DNA of 11,280 nucleotides from JAVBOJ01 sp031550755 (GCA_031550755.1 JAVBOJ010000100.1:1-11280), one strand, 5' to 3'. Positions 1 to 5,999 are shown, counted from the stretch's first letter. The notes: a model not told the origin generated them from the sequence alone. Numbers and translations: made by a program.

Positions 1-389
1 ACGCCATCACGCCGGAACAGGCGGCGGGGGCGTGCGCGGCGCGTCCGAACGCCGTGCTGGCGGTGCATCCGGAATGCAAGCCGGAAGTTGTGAAAATGGC
101 GGATTTCGTGGGCTCCACGGCGCGAAGTTTAGAAGATGTGCGGGAAAGTGACAAGACAGAATTCATCATCGGCACCGAGCAGGGGGTGGTGGACCGGCTG
201 GCGGTCACAGCACCCGGCAAAAAAACATGGCTGCTGCACCCGCGGCTGGTCTGCCCCAACATGAAAAAGACCCGGCTGGCCGACGTTCTGCGCGCGCTGG
301 AGACCGGCGGGGAAGCGATTTCGATCGACGCCGCCGTGGCCGACGGGGCGCGGGCGGCGCTGGCGCGCATGGTGGAGCTGGGGCGGTAA
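1..389 (+). CDS. nadA: Quinolinate synthase NadA, C-terminal part (5' end outside window)
   Basis: Partial gene; the reading frame is open from base 3 and ends at TAA 387-389, giving 128 visible residues, roughly the last 40% of a family that is usually 300-350 residues. NadA is a [4Fe-4S] enzyme that condenses iminoaspartate with dihydroxyacetone phosphate to quinolinate in the cytoplasm. Visible family signatures are the HPEC motif (its His and Glu are active-site residues in the family), the ADFVGST motif, FIIGTEQGVVDRL, and VCPNMKKT, whose Cys is the expected last cluster ligand. A GTG at 54 is not the start, because homologous sequence (AITPEQAAGACAARPNAVLA) continues upstream to the window edge. 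It is followed by nadB after 113 bases, consistent with one operon. The identification is firm; only the N-terminal half cannot be judged. Confidence 0.95.
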   Translation, partial: AITPEQAAGACAARPNAVLAVHPECKPEVVKMADFVGSTARSLEDVRESDKTEFIIGTEQGVVDRLAVTAPGKKTWLLHPRLVCPNMKKTRLADVLRALETGGEAISIDAAVADGARAALARMVELGR

Positions 390-502
390 AACCCCCCGCA
401 ACATAATCGTTGTGAAGGCGGATTTATTCCGCCGCAGCAACATCATTGTTCCAATCCGAGAAAAACATCAGTTTTTCGAGGCTGCTAATCGAGGTGGGCC
501 AT
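390..502 (+). other. nadA-nadB spacer with two small stem-loops
   Basis: The 113-base spacer holds two inverted repeats. The first is GGCGGA (417-422) pairing with TCCGCC (428-433) around a 5-base loop. The second is GAAAAAC (460-466) pairing with GTTTTTC (471-477) around ATCA. Neither is followed by a free T-run, so neither is a convincing terminator; they could be processing or stabilising elements between cistrons. A Shine-Dalgarno-like GAGGTGGG at 491-498 lies just before the nadB ATG at 503. Confidence 0.4.
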
Positions 503-2038
503 ATGAGAAGAAGCGTTCTGCCGCGCGGCGCGGTCATATCCGAGGTCATCAAAACCGATGTGGTCGTGGTGGGCAGCGGCATGGCCGGGCTGTACACCGC
601 GCTCAATCTGGACTTTCGCCTGTCCTGCCTCATCGTCACCAAGGAGAGCTTCGACGTCAGCAACTCCTGGATGGCGCAGGGCGGCATCGCCGCCGCTATC
701 GCACCGGACGACCGCCCGCAGATCCATTTGCAGGATACGCTGGTGGCCGGCGCGGGGCTGTGCGACGAGGAGGCCGTGCGGGTGCTAGTGGACGAAGGCC
801 CGGACAATGTGGACATGCTGCGGGCGCTGCGGGTGCCGTTTGACCTTAACGAGGACGGCGACCTCCAGATCGGCCGCGAGGGCGGCCATACCCGCAACCG
901 CATTGTCCACGCCGGAGGCGACGCCACCGGGCGGGAAACCGTCAAGGTGCTGGCCGTCATTGCCGCCGCGCGTCCCAACATCGAGTTCCGGCCGCATTCG
1001 TTTTTGGTGGATATTTTGACCGAAAACGGCCGCGCCGTCGGCGTGCTTATTTTTGACGGCGCGTTCCGCGCGGTGTTGGCGCGCGGCGTTGTGCTGTGTT
1101 CCGGCGGCATCGGGCAGGTCTACGCCCCGCTGACCACCAATCCGTCGGTGGCCACCGGCGAGGGTTTGGCCGCCGCCCTGCGCGCCGGCGCGCGGACAAA
1201 ACATATGGAATTTGTGCAGTTTCATCCCACCGCGCTCTATATCCCCGGCCAAAAACCCTTCCTCATCTCCGAGGCGGTGCGCGGCGAGGGCGCAACCCTC
1301 CAAAACGCGGAGGGCATGCGGTTTATGGAGGGGCAGCACCCCATGGCCGAGCTGGCGCCGCGCGATATTGTCGCCCGCGCGATTGACCGGGAGATGAAAA
1401 AAACCGGAGCGCCCTGCGTGTATCTCGACATACGGCAAAAACCGGCGGAGTTTTTGAAGCGCCGGTTTCCCACCATTTACAACCATTGCGCCCGTTTGGG
1501 CATTGAGATTGCCCGCGACCTCATCCCGGTGCGGCCGGTGCAGCATTATCTCGTGGGCGGACTGCAAACCGATCTGTTCGCCCAGACCAATGTGCCGGGG
1601 CTGTACGCCTGCGGCGAGGTGAGCTATACCGGCGTCCACGGCGCCAATCGGCTGGCGTCCAACTCCATGCTGGAGTGTCTGGTATTCGGCGCCCGCGCCG
1701 CGCGGCATATCAGCGGGAGCTGTCCGCCGCTGCCGGAGGTTGTTCCGCCGCTTGCCAGCGCACCGTCGGAGGACTATGAGGAGCCGCAGGAGGCCCGCGC
1801 CCGCGTCGGGGAGATTTTAAACCGCGACGGCGGCATCGTCCGCAACACGGTGGGGCTGATGCGCGGCGTCGCCGACATCGGCCGGCTGATCGCCGGCATG
1901 GAAGACAAAAATCTGCCCGGCAAAGCCCACTGGGAGGCCTACGGCATGGCGGTGGTGGGCGGGGAAATCCTGCGCGCGGCCGGGGCGAGAACCGAGAGCG
2001 TCGGCGCACATTACAGGGAGGAACCGGCATGTACATGA
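503..2038 (+). CDS. nadB: L-aspartate oxidase NadB
   Basis: A 511-residue flavoprotein that oxidises L-aspartate to iminoaspartate, the substrate of NadA. The ATG at 503 is preferred over an in-frame TTG at 446 because GAGGTGG lies at 491-497 and the FAD-binding beta strand (TDVVVVGSGMAGLYTAL) begins about residue 18; the 19 extra residues would have no ribosome binding site. Other signatures: SNSWMAQGGIAAA (54-65), EGGHTRNRIVHAGGDATGRE (126-145), QFHPTAL (239-245), SEAVRGEGA (256-264), RPVQHYLVGGL (344-354), and GEVSYTGVHGANRLASNSML (371-390). By family comparison H241, R260, H348 and R383 match the catalytic or substrate-binding residues of E. coli NadB. The C-terminal motif normally read as ESRGxHxR is here ESVGAHYR (498-505), a departure at the first Arg. 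The length is slightly below the E. coli enzyme (540). Its 3' end overlaps nadC, implying translational coupling. Confidence 0.96.
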   Translation: MRRSVLPRGAVISEVIKTDVVVVGSGMAGLYTALNLDFRLSCLIVTKESFDVSNSWMAQGGIAAAIAPDDRPQIHLQDTLVAGAGLCDEEAVRVLVDEGPDNVDMLRALRVPFDLNEDGDLQIGREGGHTRNRIVHAGGDATGRETVKVLAVIAAARPNIEFRPHSFLVDILTENGRAVGVLIFDGAFRAVLARGVVLCSGGIGQVYAPLTTNPSVATGEGLAAALRAGARTKHMEFVQFHPTALYIPGQKPFLISEAVRGEGATLQNAEGMRFMEGQHPMAELAPRDIVARAIDREMKKTGAPCVYLDIRQKPAEFLKRRFPTIYNHCARLGIEIARDLIPVRPVQHYLVGGLQTDLFAQTNVPGLYACGEVSYTGVHGANRLASNSMLECLVFGARAARHISGSCPPLPEVVPPLASAPSEDYEEPQEARARVGEILNRDGGIVRNTVGLMRGVADIGRLIAGMEDKNLPGKAHWEAYGMAVVGGEILRAAGARTESVGAHYREEPACT

Positions 2039-2853
2039 TCGACGACCTGCTGCGCGGGGCGCTTTCCGAGGACATCGGGCAGGGAGATATCACCACCGAG
2101 AGTTGTATTCCCGAGGACCGCCGCGCCAGAGGGCGCTTTGTCGCCAAGGAGGACGGGGTGGTCTGCGGGCTGTTTGTCGCGGCGCGGGTGTTCGCGCTTT
2201 TGTCACGGGAGATTATATTCACGCCGCTGTGTACCGAGGGGGAGCGGGTGGAGAAGGGGCGGGAGATTGCCACGGTCGAGGGTTCGGCCCGGGCCGTCCT
2301 CACCGGCGAGCGCACGGCGCTCAACCTGATGCAGCGGCTGTCCGGCATCGCCACGGCGACCGCGCGGGCGGCCGAGGCCGTCGCGGGGACAAGGGCGCGT
2401 ATCGCCGACACCCGCAAAACCACACCGGGGCTGCGTGCGCTGGAAAAATACGCCGTCCGTACAGGCGGGGGAACAAACCACCGGTTCAACCTGGCCGACG
2501 GGGTGCTCATCAAGGACAACCATATCGTCGCCGCCGGCGGGATTGCCGCGGCGGTGGCCGCCGCCCGGCTCCGCGCGCCGCACACCCTGAAAATCGAGGT
2601 GGAAACCGCGACGCTCGATGAGGTCAGGCAGGCGCTGGACGCCGGCGCCGACATCATCATGCTGGACAATATGACAAACGAGCAGATGAAAGAGGCGGTG
2701 GCGCTCATCGGTGGGCGTGCGCTGACCGAGGCGTCCGGCAACATGGGCGACAGGGATTTGCGCACCGTGGCCGAGACTGGGGTGGATATTATTTCCATCG
2801 GCGCGCTGACCCATACCGTCCGCGCGATGGATATCAGTTTGAAATTTGTATGA
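2029..2853 (+). CDS. nadC: Nicotinate-nucleotide pyrophosphorylase (carboxylating), quinolinate phosphoribosyltransferase
   Basis: A 274-residue cytoplasmic enzyme that converts quinolinate and PRPP to nicotinate mononucleotide, CO2 and pyrophosphate, the third step of the pathway encoded by this operon. Signatures: EDIGQGDITTE (14-24), GERTALNLMQRLSGIAT (93-109), ADTRKTTPGLRALEKYAVR (126-144), GGGTNHRFNLADGVLIKDNH (146-165), IEVET (189-193), ADIIMLDNM (207-215) and EASGN (234-238). From the known family, R95, R129, K130, H151, R152 and K162 correspond to the basic quinolinate/phosphate pocket. The start ATG at 2029 is served by AGGGAGG (2015-2021) and overlaps the nadB stop (2036-2038). A second ATG two codons later (2035) is also possible. 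The length is typical. Confidence 0.96.
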   Translation: MYMIDDLLRGALSEDIGQGDITTESCIPEDRRARGRFVAKEDGVVCGLFVAARVFALLSREIIFTPLCTEGERVEKGREIATVEGSARAVLTGERTALNLMQRLSGIATATARAAEAVAGTRARIADTRKTTPGLRALEKYAVRTGGGTNHRFNLADGVLIKDNHIVAAGGIAAAVAAARLRAPHTLKIEVETATLDEVRQALDAGADIIMLDNMTNEQMKEAVALIGGRALTEASGNMGDRDLRTVAETGVDIISIGALTHTVRAMDISLKFV

Positions 2854-2863
2854 CATAAAAAGC

Positions 2864-2894
2864 ACCCGGGAACGCACAAGCTGCGTCCCCGGGT
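2864..2894 (+). terminator. Stem-loop after nadC, possible terminator
   Basis: ACCCGGG (2864-2870) pairs with CCCGGGT (2888-2894); after one A/C mismatch ACGCA (2872-2876) pairs with TGCGT (2882-2886), leaving the 5-base loop CAAGC. It starts 10 bases after the nadC stop, where an operon terminator is expected. The downstream tract (ATTTGATATT) is only moderately T-rich, so termination on the + strand may be partial. Read on the - strand the same stem is followed by GCTTTTT, but no - strand gene is visible to use it. Confidence 0.55.
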
Positions 2895-2935
2895 ATTTGA
2901 TATTGAGCTGCGGAAAGGACAAGGAGAATAGCGAA

Positions 2936-3043
2936 ATGAGCGGTGGCGTGCATGTCTGTATCATTTGTAAGAACAAACGTGAGGGTGAGCAGGCTGTCGG
3001 AGGAACCATGGCGGCGCTCCCGCCACGTTTCCAGTATATGTAA
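2936..3043 (+). CDS. Possible small protein of 35 residues in the leader of the aldo/keto reductase
   Basis: The ORF starts at ATG 2936 with AAGGAG at 2921-2926 (9-base spacing) and ends at TAA 3041-3043, 31 bases before the next gene. The product contains VCIICKNKREGEQ, a CxxC pair in a short basic context, and no signal peptide or membrane segment. I do not recognise the family. The good ribosome binding site and the position directly upstream of a well-translated gene favour real translation, either as a small protein or as a leader peptide. Against it: the ORF is short, the end of the frame overlaps a stem-loop (3002-3032), and no homologue can be checked here. Confidence 0.35.
   Translation: MSGGVHVCIICKNKREGEQAVGGTMAALPPRFQYM
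3002..3032 (+). other. Imperfect inverted repeat in the leader before the aldo/keto reductase
   Basis: The 13-base arms 3002-3014 and 3020-3032 pair with two mismatches around the 5-base loop CGCTC; the inner six pairs (TGGCGG/CCGCCA) are perfect. There is no T-run after it, so it is not a standard terminator. It lies inside the last third of the possible 35-codon ORF and about 30 bases before the Shine-Dalgarno site of the next gene. Confidence 0.35.
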
Positions 3044-3074
3044 ATTCGTGCCCGTGTGTGAAGGAGAATTTCTC

Positions 3075-4109
3075 ATGGAAAAAATCAGGCTGGGCAAAAC
3101 AAATCTCATGGTGACCCGCACCGCCTTCGGCGCGCTGCCGGTGCAGCGCCGGGACATGGACGCCGCCGTCGCCATTCTGCGGCGGGCCTATGAGGCCGGC
3201 GTCAATTTTTTTGATACCGCCCGGGCTTACAGCGACAGCGAGGAAAAGCTGGGAGCGGCGTTTTCGCCGGCCGAGCGGCAAAATATAGTCATCGCCACAA
3301 AGACCGGCGCTCAGGAGGCGGCGGCGCTTTGGGAGCATTTGGAGACCAGCCTTACAAACCTCAAGACCGATTGGATCGACATTTATCAGTTTCACAATCC
3401 GGCCTTTTTGCCGCGTCCCGGTGGGGCAGACGGGCTCTATGACGCCGCGCTGGAGGCTCGCCGTCAGGGGAAAATCCGCCACATCGGCCTGACAAACCAC
3501 CGGATCGGCATCGCCCGCGAGGCGGTCGAGAGCGGCCTGTACGACACGCTGCAATTTCCCTTCAGCCTGATCTCCGGCCCGGAGGAGCTGGCGCTGGCGG
3601 AATCCTGCCGGCAGGCCGACGTGGGCTATATCGGCATGAAGGCGCTGTGCGGCGGGCTGATCACCGACGCCGAGGCGGCCTTTGCCTACATCCGGCAGTT
3701 TCCGCAGGTCGTACCGATTTGGGGCGTGCAGCATATGCACGAGCTGGAACAGCTGCTGCGGCTGGAGGAGAGTCCGCCGGAGCCGGACGACGCGCTGCGC
3801 GCGCGGCTGGAGGACAACCGCCGGGCCCTGTCGGGCGATTTTTGCCGCGGCTGCGGGTACTGCCTGCCCTGTCCGGCCGGGATTGAAATTTTCACCGCCG
3901 CCCGGATCTACTTTCTCGCCACCCGCGCGCCTTACCGGCAGTTCATTACGAAGGAATTTCAGGAGACACTGCGCAGGGGGGAGGACTGTATCGGTTGCGG
4001 CGCCTGCGCGCCGCGTTGCCCGTACGGGCTGGACACGCCGGCGCTGTTACAGCGCCAATACGCGTTATACAGGGAGCTTGTCGCCGCGCACGCCGACGAG
4101 GCGGAATGA
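3075..4109 (+). CDS. Aldo/keto reductase with C-terminal ferredoxin-type 4Fe-4S domain
   Basis: A 344-residue cytoplasmic oxidoreductase. Residues 1 to about 225 form an aldo/keto reductase TIM barrel: N-terminal RLGKTNLMVTRTAFGALPV; a complete catalytic tetrad by family pattern, D47 (FFDTARAY), Y52, K76 (ATKTG) and H107 (YQFHNP); then GKIRHIGLTNHR (132-143) and GYIGMKALCGG (184-194). Residues 257-266 (CRGCGYCLPC, followed by P) and 305-315 (CIGCGACAPRC, followed by P) are two cysteine motifs for [4Fe-4S] clusters; the first has unusually short CxxCxxCxxC spacing. Such proteins are common in clostridia and archaea; the substrate is unknown. The start ATG 3075 has AAGGAG at 3061-3066. An in-frame upstream extension to 2943 exists but lacks a comparable start site and family sequence. 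It follows the nad operon, but I see no proof of a functional link to NAD synthesis beyond use of a nicotinamide cofactor. Confidence 0.92.
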   Translation: MEKIRLGKTNLMVTRTAFGALPVQRRDMDAAVAILRRAYEAGVNFFDTARAYSDSEEKLGAAFSPAERQNIVIATKTGAQEAAALWEHLETSLTNLKTDWIDIYQFHNPAFLPRPGGADGLYDAALEARRQGKIRHIGLTNHRIGIAREAVESGLYDTLQFPFSLISGPEELALAESCRQADVGYIGMKALCGGLITDAEAAFAYIRQFPQVVPIWGVQHMHELEQLLRLEESPPEPDDALRARLEDNRRALSGDFCRGCGYCLPCPAGIEIFTAARIYFLATRAPYRQFITKEFQETLRRGEDCIGCGACAPRCPYGLDTPALLQRQYALYRELVAAHADEAE

Positions 4110-4137
4110 ACAAACGCTAAACTTTGCGGCGGTTTGT
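4109..4137 (+). terminator. Weak hairpin after the aldo/keto reductase gene
   Basis: ACAAAC (4110-4115) can pair with GTTTGT (4132-4137), with an inner GC/GC pair, just after the stop codon (4107-4109). The following bases TTCGATAT are not a strong T-run. It may end the upstream transcript, or simply coincide with the promoter region of the next transcript. Confidence 0.3.
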
Positions 4138-4150
4138 TTCGATATAAGAT
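4124..4150 (+). promoter_or_regulatory. Candidate housekeeping promoter for the riboswitch transcript
   Basis: TTGCGG (4124-4129) and TAAGAT (4145-4150) resemble -35 and -10 boxes with a 15-base spacer; an overlapping TATAAG lies at 4143-4148. This predicts a start around 4157, about 15-20 bases before the riboswitch aptamer core, which is the right place. The -35 box is poor and the spacing short, so the assignment is tentative. Confidence 0.35.
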
Positions 4151-4169
4151 AACGGGTTCGTGTAATTGA

Positions 4170-4258
4170 ATAGCAAGGGCAAGTCTGTCGAAAGGCAGAA
4201 CGCGCAAAGCTATAGGGTCTAACGCTCCCGTCCGGGAGACACGACTGCCAGCTGCCGC
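4170..4258 (+). promoter_or_regulatory. Class I cyclic-di-GMP riboswitch aptamer (GEMM-I)
   Basis: The conserved blocks of this family appear in the right order. AGGGCAA is at 4176-4182. A hairpin follows, with stem TCTGTC (4184-4189)/GGCAGA (4194-4199) closed by a GAAA tetraloop (4190-4193). Then come CGCAAAGC (4203-4210) and GGGTCTAA (4215-4222). A second hairpin CTCCC (4225-4229)/GGGAG (4234-4238) follows, and finally GACTGCCAGCTGCC (4243-4256). The GAAA loop and its receptor-like partner are the family's tertiary contact. It binds the second messenger cyclic-di-GMP and here precedes a terminator and the fused sigma factor gene. Exact edges and the P1 closing helix are uncertain by a few bases. 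The identification is from remembered consensus, not from a covariance-model search. Confidence 0.88.
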
Positions 4259-4261
4259 TTA

Positions 4262-4285
4262 CGGAGACAGGCGTTTTCGTCTTCG
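4262..4285 (+). other. Stem-loop between aptamer and terminator
   Basis: CGGAGAC (4262-4268) can pair with GTCTTCG (4279-4285), one pair being G-U, around a 10-base loop. It fills the gap between the aptamer and the terminator and may be part of the expression platform. Confidence 0.4.
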
Positions 4286-4288
4286 TTT

Positions 4289-4329
4289 GAATTGTCCGAA
4301 ACATTTTTTCGGACAATTTTTTATTTTTT
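4289..4329 (+). terminator. Intrinsic terminator of the riboswitch expression platform
   Basis: AATTGTCCGAA (4290-4300) is perfectly complementary to TTCGGACAATT (4308-4318), with a short loop, and the stem runs straight into an uninterrupted T-run, then A, then six more T (up to 4329). This is a strong rho-independent terminator placed 83 bases before the next start codon and about 30 bases after the aptamer, so it must be passed to express the downstream gene. It is the likely regulatory output of the riboswitch. Confidence 0.9.
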
Positions 4330-4373
4330 GAAAATATTCGGTCAGGTTTTTCGGGGTAAGGAATCATATTGGC

Positions 4374-4391
4374 GTAAGGACAAATCCTTGC
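4374..4391 (+). other. Small stem-loop just before the sigma factor ribosome binding site
   Basis: GTAAGGA (4374-4380) pairs with TCCTTGC (4385-4391), one pair being T-G, around CAAA. It ends 8-9 bases before the G-run (4400-4405) that serves as Shine-Dalgarno site for the ATG at 4412. It may tune translation or transcript stability; no direct evidence. Confidence 0.3.
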
Positions 4392-4411
4392 ACAAAATCG
4401 GGGGGTAAAAC

Positions 4412-5887
4412 ATGGACAATAAGACGCTTGCACGTTTGGTGGAACGGGCTCGCCAAGGTCAGGGGGACGCATTTGCCGTTTTGTATAGTGAATTTTCAAA
4501 GCCGGTGTATTATACCGCGTTGAAAATCACGAAAAACGCGCAGGATGCGGCCGATGTCGTACAGGAAACACTGACCAAGCTGTTCCAAAACCTGAATACC
4601 TTAAAAAACCAGCAGGCACTGGTCGCGTATGTCAACCGGATCGCCTACAACGCTTCGCTCCAGATTTTGAAAAAATCCGGACGGGTCAGCGCTGTGGACG
4701 ATTGGGAGGACTGGCTGCCCGATTCGCAGGAGGAAAACGCGAGCTTTCTCCCAGCGGAATGTCTGGAAAATAAGGAAATGAGCCGGCTCGTCATGGAGGC
4801 CGTCGACGATTTGGGGGAGGATCAGCGCACCGCGGTGCTGCTCTTTTATTTTCAGCGCCTTTCGACCAAGGAGATCGCCGGAGTTTCCGGCGTGAGCGAG
4901 ACGGTCGTGCAGAAGCGCCTTTCCCGCGCTCGCGCCAACATCAAGGAGAAGCTGGCCAACGGTCAGCTGATGGGAGCCGTGATGGTCATGATGAACGAAG
5001 ACATTTTGACCAAGTTATTGAATGCCGAAGCCGACCGTGTCTTTACCGAGACGGTCAGTCAGGCCGGCTGGATCCGGGTGGCCGAAAACCTCGGATTGCC
5101 CGCCGCGGTGATCGGCGCCAATACGATGATCGCCACGACCTCCGCCGTCATGAACGGCGGCGCGGTAAGCACCATCGCCACGACGTCCGCCGGTCTGACC
5201 GGCTGGGTGGGCACCAAGCTGCTGGCCGCGGCTGCTGCCGTGGTTCTTGTGGCCGGCGGCACAACCGCCACCATGGTGCCGGGGCCTGTCCATGATTATG
5301 TACAGGAGTACGTGAACATGGAGGGCTCACCCCTGGCCTTTTTACAAGATATCTTTCCCGACGTTCCCCCGAGCGCCGGAATAGATATATCCCCCATCAC
5401 CCCCATTCCGCCGTCGCCCTCCGTCCCCCCCGACGGAAAGGCACCATCGTCGGGCGGATCCGATCCCTCCGGCCACACACCGGAGACTCCGGGAGCCACC
5501 ACTCCCGCGGATCCGTCCGCTTCGGCGGAGCCCTCACAAGACCCAGTACAGTCGCCGGTCTGGGAACCGTCTCTGTCGCCGAGTCTGTGGCCCGTGATCC
5601 CGCCCCGCGACGGTGCGCCGGTATCGGCCTGGCAGCCGACCGCGCCTTACAAAGTACTGTTGATGCACAGCGTACTGACCTATCGAAAGGGCGAAGTCCC
5701 CGCGCAGGCGAAGATGATTGACGACTTGGGCGTTGCCGCCGATGTACAGATTGCGAGCGTGCAGCTCGGAATGGTGGACCTTGTCGATTTTGACGTTGTC
5801 GGGAAATACGCCGTGTATGTATATGTGACCGATGTTGACGGAAACCGTCTGCCGGTGCGCGCGGCAATCATTGTCATTGCGGAGTGA
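4412..5887 (+). CDS. Membrane-tethered ECF sigma factor with extracytoplasmic Ig-like tail
   Basis: A 491-residue fusion. Residues about 10-85 match sigma-70 region 2 (LYSEFSKPVYYTALKI, then DAADVVQETLTKLFQ at 45-59). Residues about 125-182 match ECF region 4 (LGEDQRTAVLLFYFQRLSTK, EIAGVSGVSETVVQKRLSRA). After a linker rich in Ala/Thr (226-265), residues 267-289 (KLLAAAAAVVLVAGG core) are a probable membrane helix. Residues about 315-412 are low-complexity Pro/Ser/Thr, and 413-491 look like a small beta-sandwich (VGKYAVYVYVTDVDGNRLPV, as in DUF5011/Ig-like domains). Predicted topology: sigma part in the cytoplasm, Ig-like part outside. An ordinary ECF sigma factor is under 200 residues, so the extra 300 residues are the oddity. 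No separate anti-sigma gene is visible; the tail may do that job. The start ATG 4412 follows a G-run at 4400-4405. The gene is led by a cyclic-di-GMP riboswitch and precedes the giant surface protein. The sigma assignment is firm; tethering and topology are inferred. Confidence 0.88.
   Translation: MDNKTLARLVERARQGQGDAFAVLYSEFSKPVYYTALKITKNAQDAADVVQETLTKLFQNLNTLKNQQALVAYVNRIAYNASLQILKKSGRVSAVDDWEDWLPDSQEENASFLPAECLENKEMSRLVMEAVDDLGEDQRTAVLLFYFQRLSTKEIAGVSGVSETVVQKRLSRARANIKEKLANGQLMGAVMVMMNEDILTKLLNAEADRVFTETVSQAGWIRVAENLGLPAAVIGANTMIATTSAVMNGGAVSTIATTSAGLTGWVGTKLLAAAAAVVLVAGGTTATMVPGPVHDYVQEYVNMEGSPLAFLQDIFPDVPPSAGIDISPITPIPPSPSVPPDGKAPSSGGSDPSGHTPETPGATTPADPSASAEPSQDPVQSPVWEPSLSPSLWPVIPPRDGAPVSAWQPTAPYKVLLMHSVLTYRKGEVPAQAKMIDDLGVAADVQIASVQLGMVDLVDFDVVGKYAVYVYVTDVDGNRLPVRAAIIVIAE
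5210..5278 (+). other. Predicted transmembrane segment of the fused sigma factor
   Basis: Residues 267-289 form an Ala/Val/Leu stretch flanked on the N-side by Lys269 and on the C-side by polar sequence. Preceding residues 226-262 are also mildly hydrophobic and Ala/Thr-rich, so a second, weaker segment cannot be excluded; this would reverse the predicted side of the tail. Confidence 0.65.
5354..5647 (+). repeat. Proline/serine/threonine-rich spacer coding region
   Basis: About 98 codons are dominated by Pro, Ser, Thr, Gly, Ala and acidic residues with no regular repeat unit (for example ITPIPPSPSVPPDGK). This composition is typical of wall-spanning spacers in Gram-positive surface proteins and supports the view that the following domain is held outside the membrane. 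Confidence 0.6.
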
Positions 5888-5925
5888 GCGCGCGGGCATC
5901 GATATTAGGAATGGCCCCCCCTACA

Positions 5926-5943
5926 GGGACGCCTGTGCGTCCC
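5926..5943 (+). repeat. Perfect hairpin between the sigma factor and surface protein genes, REP-like
   Basis: GGGACGC (5926-5932) pairs perfectly with GCGTCCC (5937-5943) around CTGT. An overlapping alternative, ACAGG (5923-5927 region) with CCTGT (5932-5936), competes for the same bases. A run of seven C lies just upstream (5914-5921 region). There is no T-run, so it is not a standard terminator. It could be a dispersed intergenic repeat, an operator, or an mRNA element separating the two cistrons. Confidence 0.4.
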
Positions 5944-5955
5944 GTTGACGATAGA

Positions 5956-5982
5956 TTGAAAGCGGAAAAAAGGATTTATAAT
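5956..5982 (+). promoter_or_regulatory. Weak candidate promoter immediately before the surface protein gene
   Basis: TTGAAA (5956-5961) and a perfect TATAAT (5977-5982) are separated by 15 bases. The predicted start would fall around 5989, inside the AGGAGG ribosome binding site (5986-5991), leaving almost no leader, which argues against use. A TTGACG at 5945-5950 is 26 bases from TATAAT, too far to pair with it. No clear ECF-type promoter (GGAAC with CGTC at 16-17 bases) is seen in 5888-5999. Confidence 0.25.
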
Positions 5983-5999
5983 GTGAGGAGGAACCCCGA

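Noticed and set aside
446..502. Upstream TTG start for nadB
   Set aside because: No Shine-Dalgarno sequence precedes it, the extra 19 residues fall before the usual N-terminus, and the ATG at 503 has GAGGTGG.
785..2879. Open frames on the - strand opposite nadB and nadC
   Set aside because: The + strand frames encode complete, recognised enzymes; the opposite products are low-complexity and lack start sites with ribosome binding sites.
2943..3074. Upstream GTG start for the aldo/keto reductase
   Set aside because: The 44 extra residues do not resemble the family, and ATG 3075 has AAGGAG at ideal distance.
5945..5982. TTGACG plus TATAAT as a strong housekeeping promoter for the surface protein
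   Set aside because: The two boxes are 26 bases apart, beyond the usable spacing, and a start here would remove the ribosome binding site.
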